Of a stretch of DNA of 64,000 nt, positions 61,421 through 64,000 are shown in pieces. Source of the DNA: Lepidonotus clava (taxonomy: Eukaryota > Annelida > Polychaeta > Phyllodocida > Polynoidae). The notes beneath the pieces are model-generated. The model ran no database searches. It was not told the DNA's origin and was given only the letters and a program-made list of their open reading frames with translations. Both the position numbers and the translations under genes were made by a program. Each line of letters opens with the position of its first letter. The stretch's first letter is position 1. The stretch is taken from contig OW387138.1 of assembly GCA_936440205.1 (NCBI GenBank), forward strand, positions 32,445,541 to 32,509,540, read 5' to 3'.

Positions 61421-63683
61421 CACATACACACACACACACATTTAACGAAGGCCCCTCACTAGACTTTTAGATGCCAACTAGTATACATGTCGATAACTTT
61501 TAAAGAACATGTCAGCTGCTATGAATCACGCACTATGTGCCCTTCGTCGCTCTAACCTTGAAGCATGCCAAGTGTTTCTTTTACAAACCAGTCCACACTT
61601 ATGATTACAGACGTTGTGCAGATGACGCCATAGTAGTCAGGAAGCGAATAGGATATATGTTTTCACGATTAGATAATGATACGCTGTTGTTCTCTGAAAA
61701 TGCTCTCCAGGCATATGTCAGTCGTAATATTTTCAAAATTGAACACACATTCCTGATCTATGTAGAATTTTCTAAGGACCACATGGTCATGGATATAACC
61801 TCCGGAACAACAACATCTGGTTTCATGGCCTTGTCTGCAAAAGGTCTATACTGGGTGTGACTTTATTTTCCTTGTTTGTAATGATGTCTCTTTTTTATTG
61901 TTTAGCGAGGCGTGACCATTTCTGCCTGGATAGCATGCGGTTTTCGGTGGACAACACGGAGTGCTTGGAGTTTACGGACCGACGGAAGGTGCTCGGCACC
62001 AACGACTCACCGCACAGGGTCTGCCTGTAAGTTGGTTATTTAATTGTTTCATATATACAAGGACATATCTACAAACATATATGATATAATTCTAACATAA
62101 TAGATATGTACATCCCAATTCAAATTATAGACATGTTGTGTACAACAATAGGCCCCTTTTTAGCCCCTATGTATACATAAAAATGTACAAATATGTAAAA
62201 GCAAGCACATACATCGCGATCGGTCATATTGCAACATGATTAAATGCTATATAATATCAAATAAAATTCCACTTTTCCTACAATGGCTTTTTGATTTCTT
62301 AAACGTTTTATCTTTTTATTATACCAAGTATTATCTAGCGCAAGGTTTCTGTACTACGTAACATGTTCCTCTTTGGTCATGATAGGCCTACATATATATT
62401 TTTTTAGGTTCCTATCTTTAAAAAAGTCGAACGAATTAGAAAAACAATCAAACGTCAAAAACCACAGAAAGTGTAATGTGTTTAGTGGAGTTTGTACATA
62501 GTGCATTTCACACGAGTTGACGGCAGCTGTATATACTCTCCAAAATGTATTTGCCTTTATAGTGGGGATCCTTATGTATGAAAATATGGCAAAGTCATTT
62601 CTGAGTAGTAAAAGCAATTTGAAAACAGGTTTGGAAAGCTAACCATGTGTATTTTTCAAAAACCAATGTTTCCAAAAAATCTTTTCCATGGAAACATTAC
62701 CCGTGCGGCCTTCCCCTTTGATGAAGGACGTTTGATAGCGAAGGTTTGATAGCAAGTTAGGTAGTGATTGGCAGTAGTACTTTTCTCTAAAGGTTATTTG
62801 GTATAGATTAGTTGTGAAAGAAAATTCTGCGGCCCCGTGACAGTGACTAGTAAAGTGTCCATAAATTGGGTGTTGGTGGAATATTTAATTGTGAGTCCAT
62901 TTCACGGGCAATTTGTTTTTACTAGTATGGGGCGGTCTATAAATGACGTCATGCAGCGGAGGGGGGGGGGGGGTCCATTCCTATTGATAAAACATGACTT
63001 AGTGATACGGTAGGGAGGAGGGGGTCAAAATGGTCAAAAATAGCATGCTGTCATTTATAGACAACCCCAAAGGGAAAGAGCCAAAAATTGTATTTGTTGG
63101 GGTTCAGCAAAACCTAGATAACCATGTTTCTCAAGCAAATCGGACAGATTTATGTTGGTTAAATCATGGAGGATAAGATAAGACATAACATTGCATAGCT
63201 CATTTTATATGAAATTTGGTTCTATTTTGAAGATGTTACTAGAGCTCTTTGTATCCAAAACTGGACGTCCCTGTCTGACAAAACCCATAGAAACCTTGCT
63301 GTGCGAATTCTTAGGCATGTTTGGTCAATAAGAGAGATTAATATATATTTTTACACATTATTCACAAATAACAATTACAGGCCCGCTCTTTAAGGTCATA
63401 ACTTATATCTATCTATCGATCGATCTATCTGTTGATCTAACTATCTGTCCGTCTATCAATCTCTCTTTATAATTATATTCATACAATATTATTGTATTTA
63501 CGTGTGTGTGCTGAGAGCAATTGGTATGATGTGTCATCACGGTAAACTTCAACTTTGATACGCTCAGAGAGGGCGCCCTGCTTGCCCGATGCAGGCATAA
63601 GTACACACTGCTGAGGTGTGCTCTCCAAGCAGAGGTCGACTTCTACTTCTCCAGTGATGACAACTGCCCGGCATTCAGGGACG
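58171..63683 (+). CDS. Secreted or membrane Cys-rich protein, 5' part (5 coding exons, runs off the window)
   Basis: Exons 58171-58245, 59478-59511, 60759-60860, 61906-62026 and 63568-63683 have GT-AG borders and compatible phases (0, 1, 1, 2, 1). They total 448 nt, about 149 residues, and remain open. The start has a good TTACCATGG context. Residues 1-25 (MVTRTLRTYLLLSHLLGALL then LADAQ) are a classical signal peptide with cleavage near the exon end. A Cys-rich module follows: CQNNICTRCPTDQYLTTTGC then VQC, spacing like the ephrin-receptor-like/GCC2-GCC3 or EGF-like families. Next come a segment with FCLDSMRFSVDNTECLEF and one with ARCRHKYTLLRCALQAEVDF, Cys-containing but not assigned to a family. 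The very short exon 2 (34 nt) is supported by phase and by completing the Cys pattern. A large extracellular multidomain protein is likely; function unknown. Confidence 0.8.
61374..61440. repeat. (CA)n(TA)n(CA)n compound microsatellite
   Basis: A compound dinucleotide tract in intron 3 of the Cys-rich gene. Frames through it are artefacts. Confidence 0.95.
62929..63068. mobile_element. MITE with GGGGCGGTCTATAAATGACG ends
   Basis: About 140 bp in intron 4 of the Cys-rich gene. The ends GGGGCGGTCTATAAATGACG(TCATGC) and, reversed, GGGGTTGTCTATAAATGACA(GCATGC) enclose a G run and GGGAGGAGGGGGTC. No coding capacity; target duplication unclear. Confidence 0.75.
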
Positions 63684-64000
63684 GTGGGTGGAGAGATTAT
63701 GAATAATATATAATCGGATATTTGAAGATGTTTCTTAATTATCTTGGGTAATTTAAAAGATTACACATGTATAGTAAAATATGAATCGTGACAATTGCCC
63801 CTTTTCCCTTTTATTAATGTATTAAAATTTAGTAATAAACTGTTAAACTTTAGTAATAACCTAATCATTGTCCAGTTACTTAGGTCTAGGTACACAAGTG
63901 CAGAGAATCTATTTTCTTTAAAATTAAGTAGAAATGAGATCATCATTATAGGAGGTGGAGGAGGTGTAAGCTATAATTGTAAATGAAGAGCACCCTACAG
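63684..64000 (+). other. Intron 5 of the Cys-rich gene (start)
   Basis: AT-rich DNA after the GTGGGT donor at 63684; no further exon before the window ends. Confidence 0.5.

Noticed and set aside
61537-61860. 107-codon plus-strand frame in intron 3 of the Cys-rich gene
   Set aside because: A candidate acceptor before ACGTTGTGC would put the gene frame into an early stop; no domain.
1-64000. CRISPR arrays, operons, riboswitches and other prokaryotic features
   Set aside because: The spliced genes and repeat content are eukaryotic; the tandem repeats lack CRISPR repeat-spacer structure.

Overview
The window is nuclear DNA of a bilaterian animal, most likely a marine invertebrate. Protein-coding exons are short and GC-rich, have canonical GT-AG borders and lie in AT-rich introns of about 0.1-2 kb. 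Intergenic DNA is packed with small inverted-repeat (MITE-like) elements, palindromes and minisatellites. I cannot separate a lophotrochozoan from an invertebrate deuterostome by reading alone.

Three host genes are supported. (1) A complete NMD3 gene (60S ribosomal subunit nuclear-export adapter) lies on the minus strand at 8520-1517. Its 12 coding exons join in frame to 502 codons plus a stop, almost the human length. (2) A BTB/POZ zinc-finger gene lies on the plus strand at 16030-25807. Its 10 coding exons give 1108 residues: BTB domain, acidic stretch, AT-hook, 18 zinc fingers and a Gln-rich tail, followed by a probable 3' UTR to about 27.7 kb. (3) The 5' part of a secreted or membrane Cys-rich protein gene lies on the plus strand. 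Five coding exons run from 58171 to 63683 and the gene runs off the right edge.

From 25.8 to 58.2 kb I find no gene. That stretch holds two TTAA-flanked inverted-repeat elements completely (43728, 53321) and a third at 40808. It also holds a three-hairpin foldback (28204-28722), a 2.7-kb element whose terminal motif recurs inside it (48229-50955), a 0.7-kb 12-bp-based minisatellite (51895-52585), a 31-bp minisatellite (37371-37567) and a solo LTR. A related solo LTR of opposite orientation lies at 11402-12005, and both have TG...CA ends and 4-bp target duplications.

The most unusual feature is repeated duplication of exon edges. In the BTB gene, the acceptor plus the first ~72 nt of coding exon 2 is repeated seven times upstream of the true exon with a 117-121 bp period. 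Every copy starts with a polypyrimidine-AG joined directly to a donor-like GTGAGT or GTAAGT. In the same gene the 3' edge and donor of exon 9 is repeated downstream. In NMD3 the 3' edge and donor of exon 8 is repeated downstream, and the stop codon is embedded in a 39-bp (13-codon) tandem repeat. Two neighbouring genes therefore show four arrays built from gene edges.
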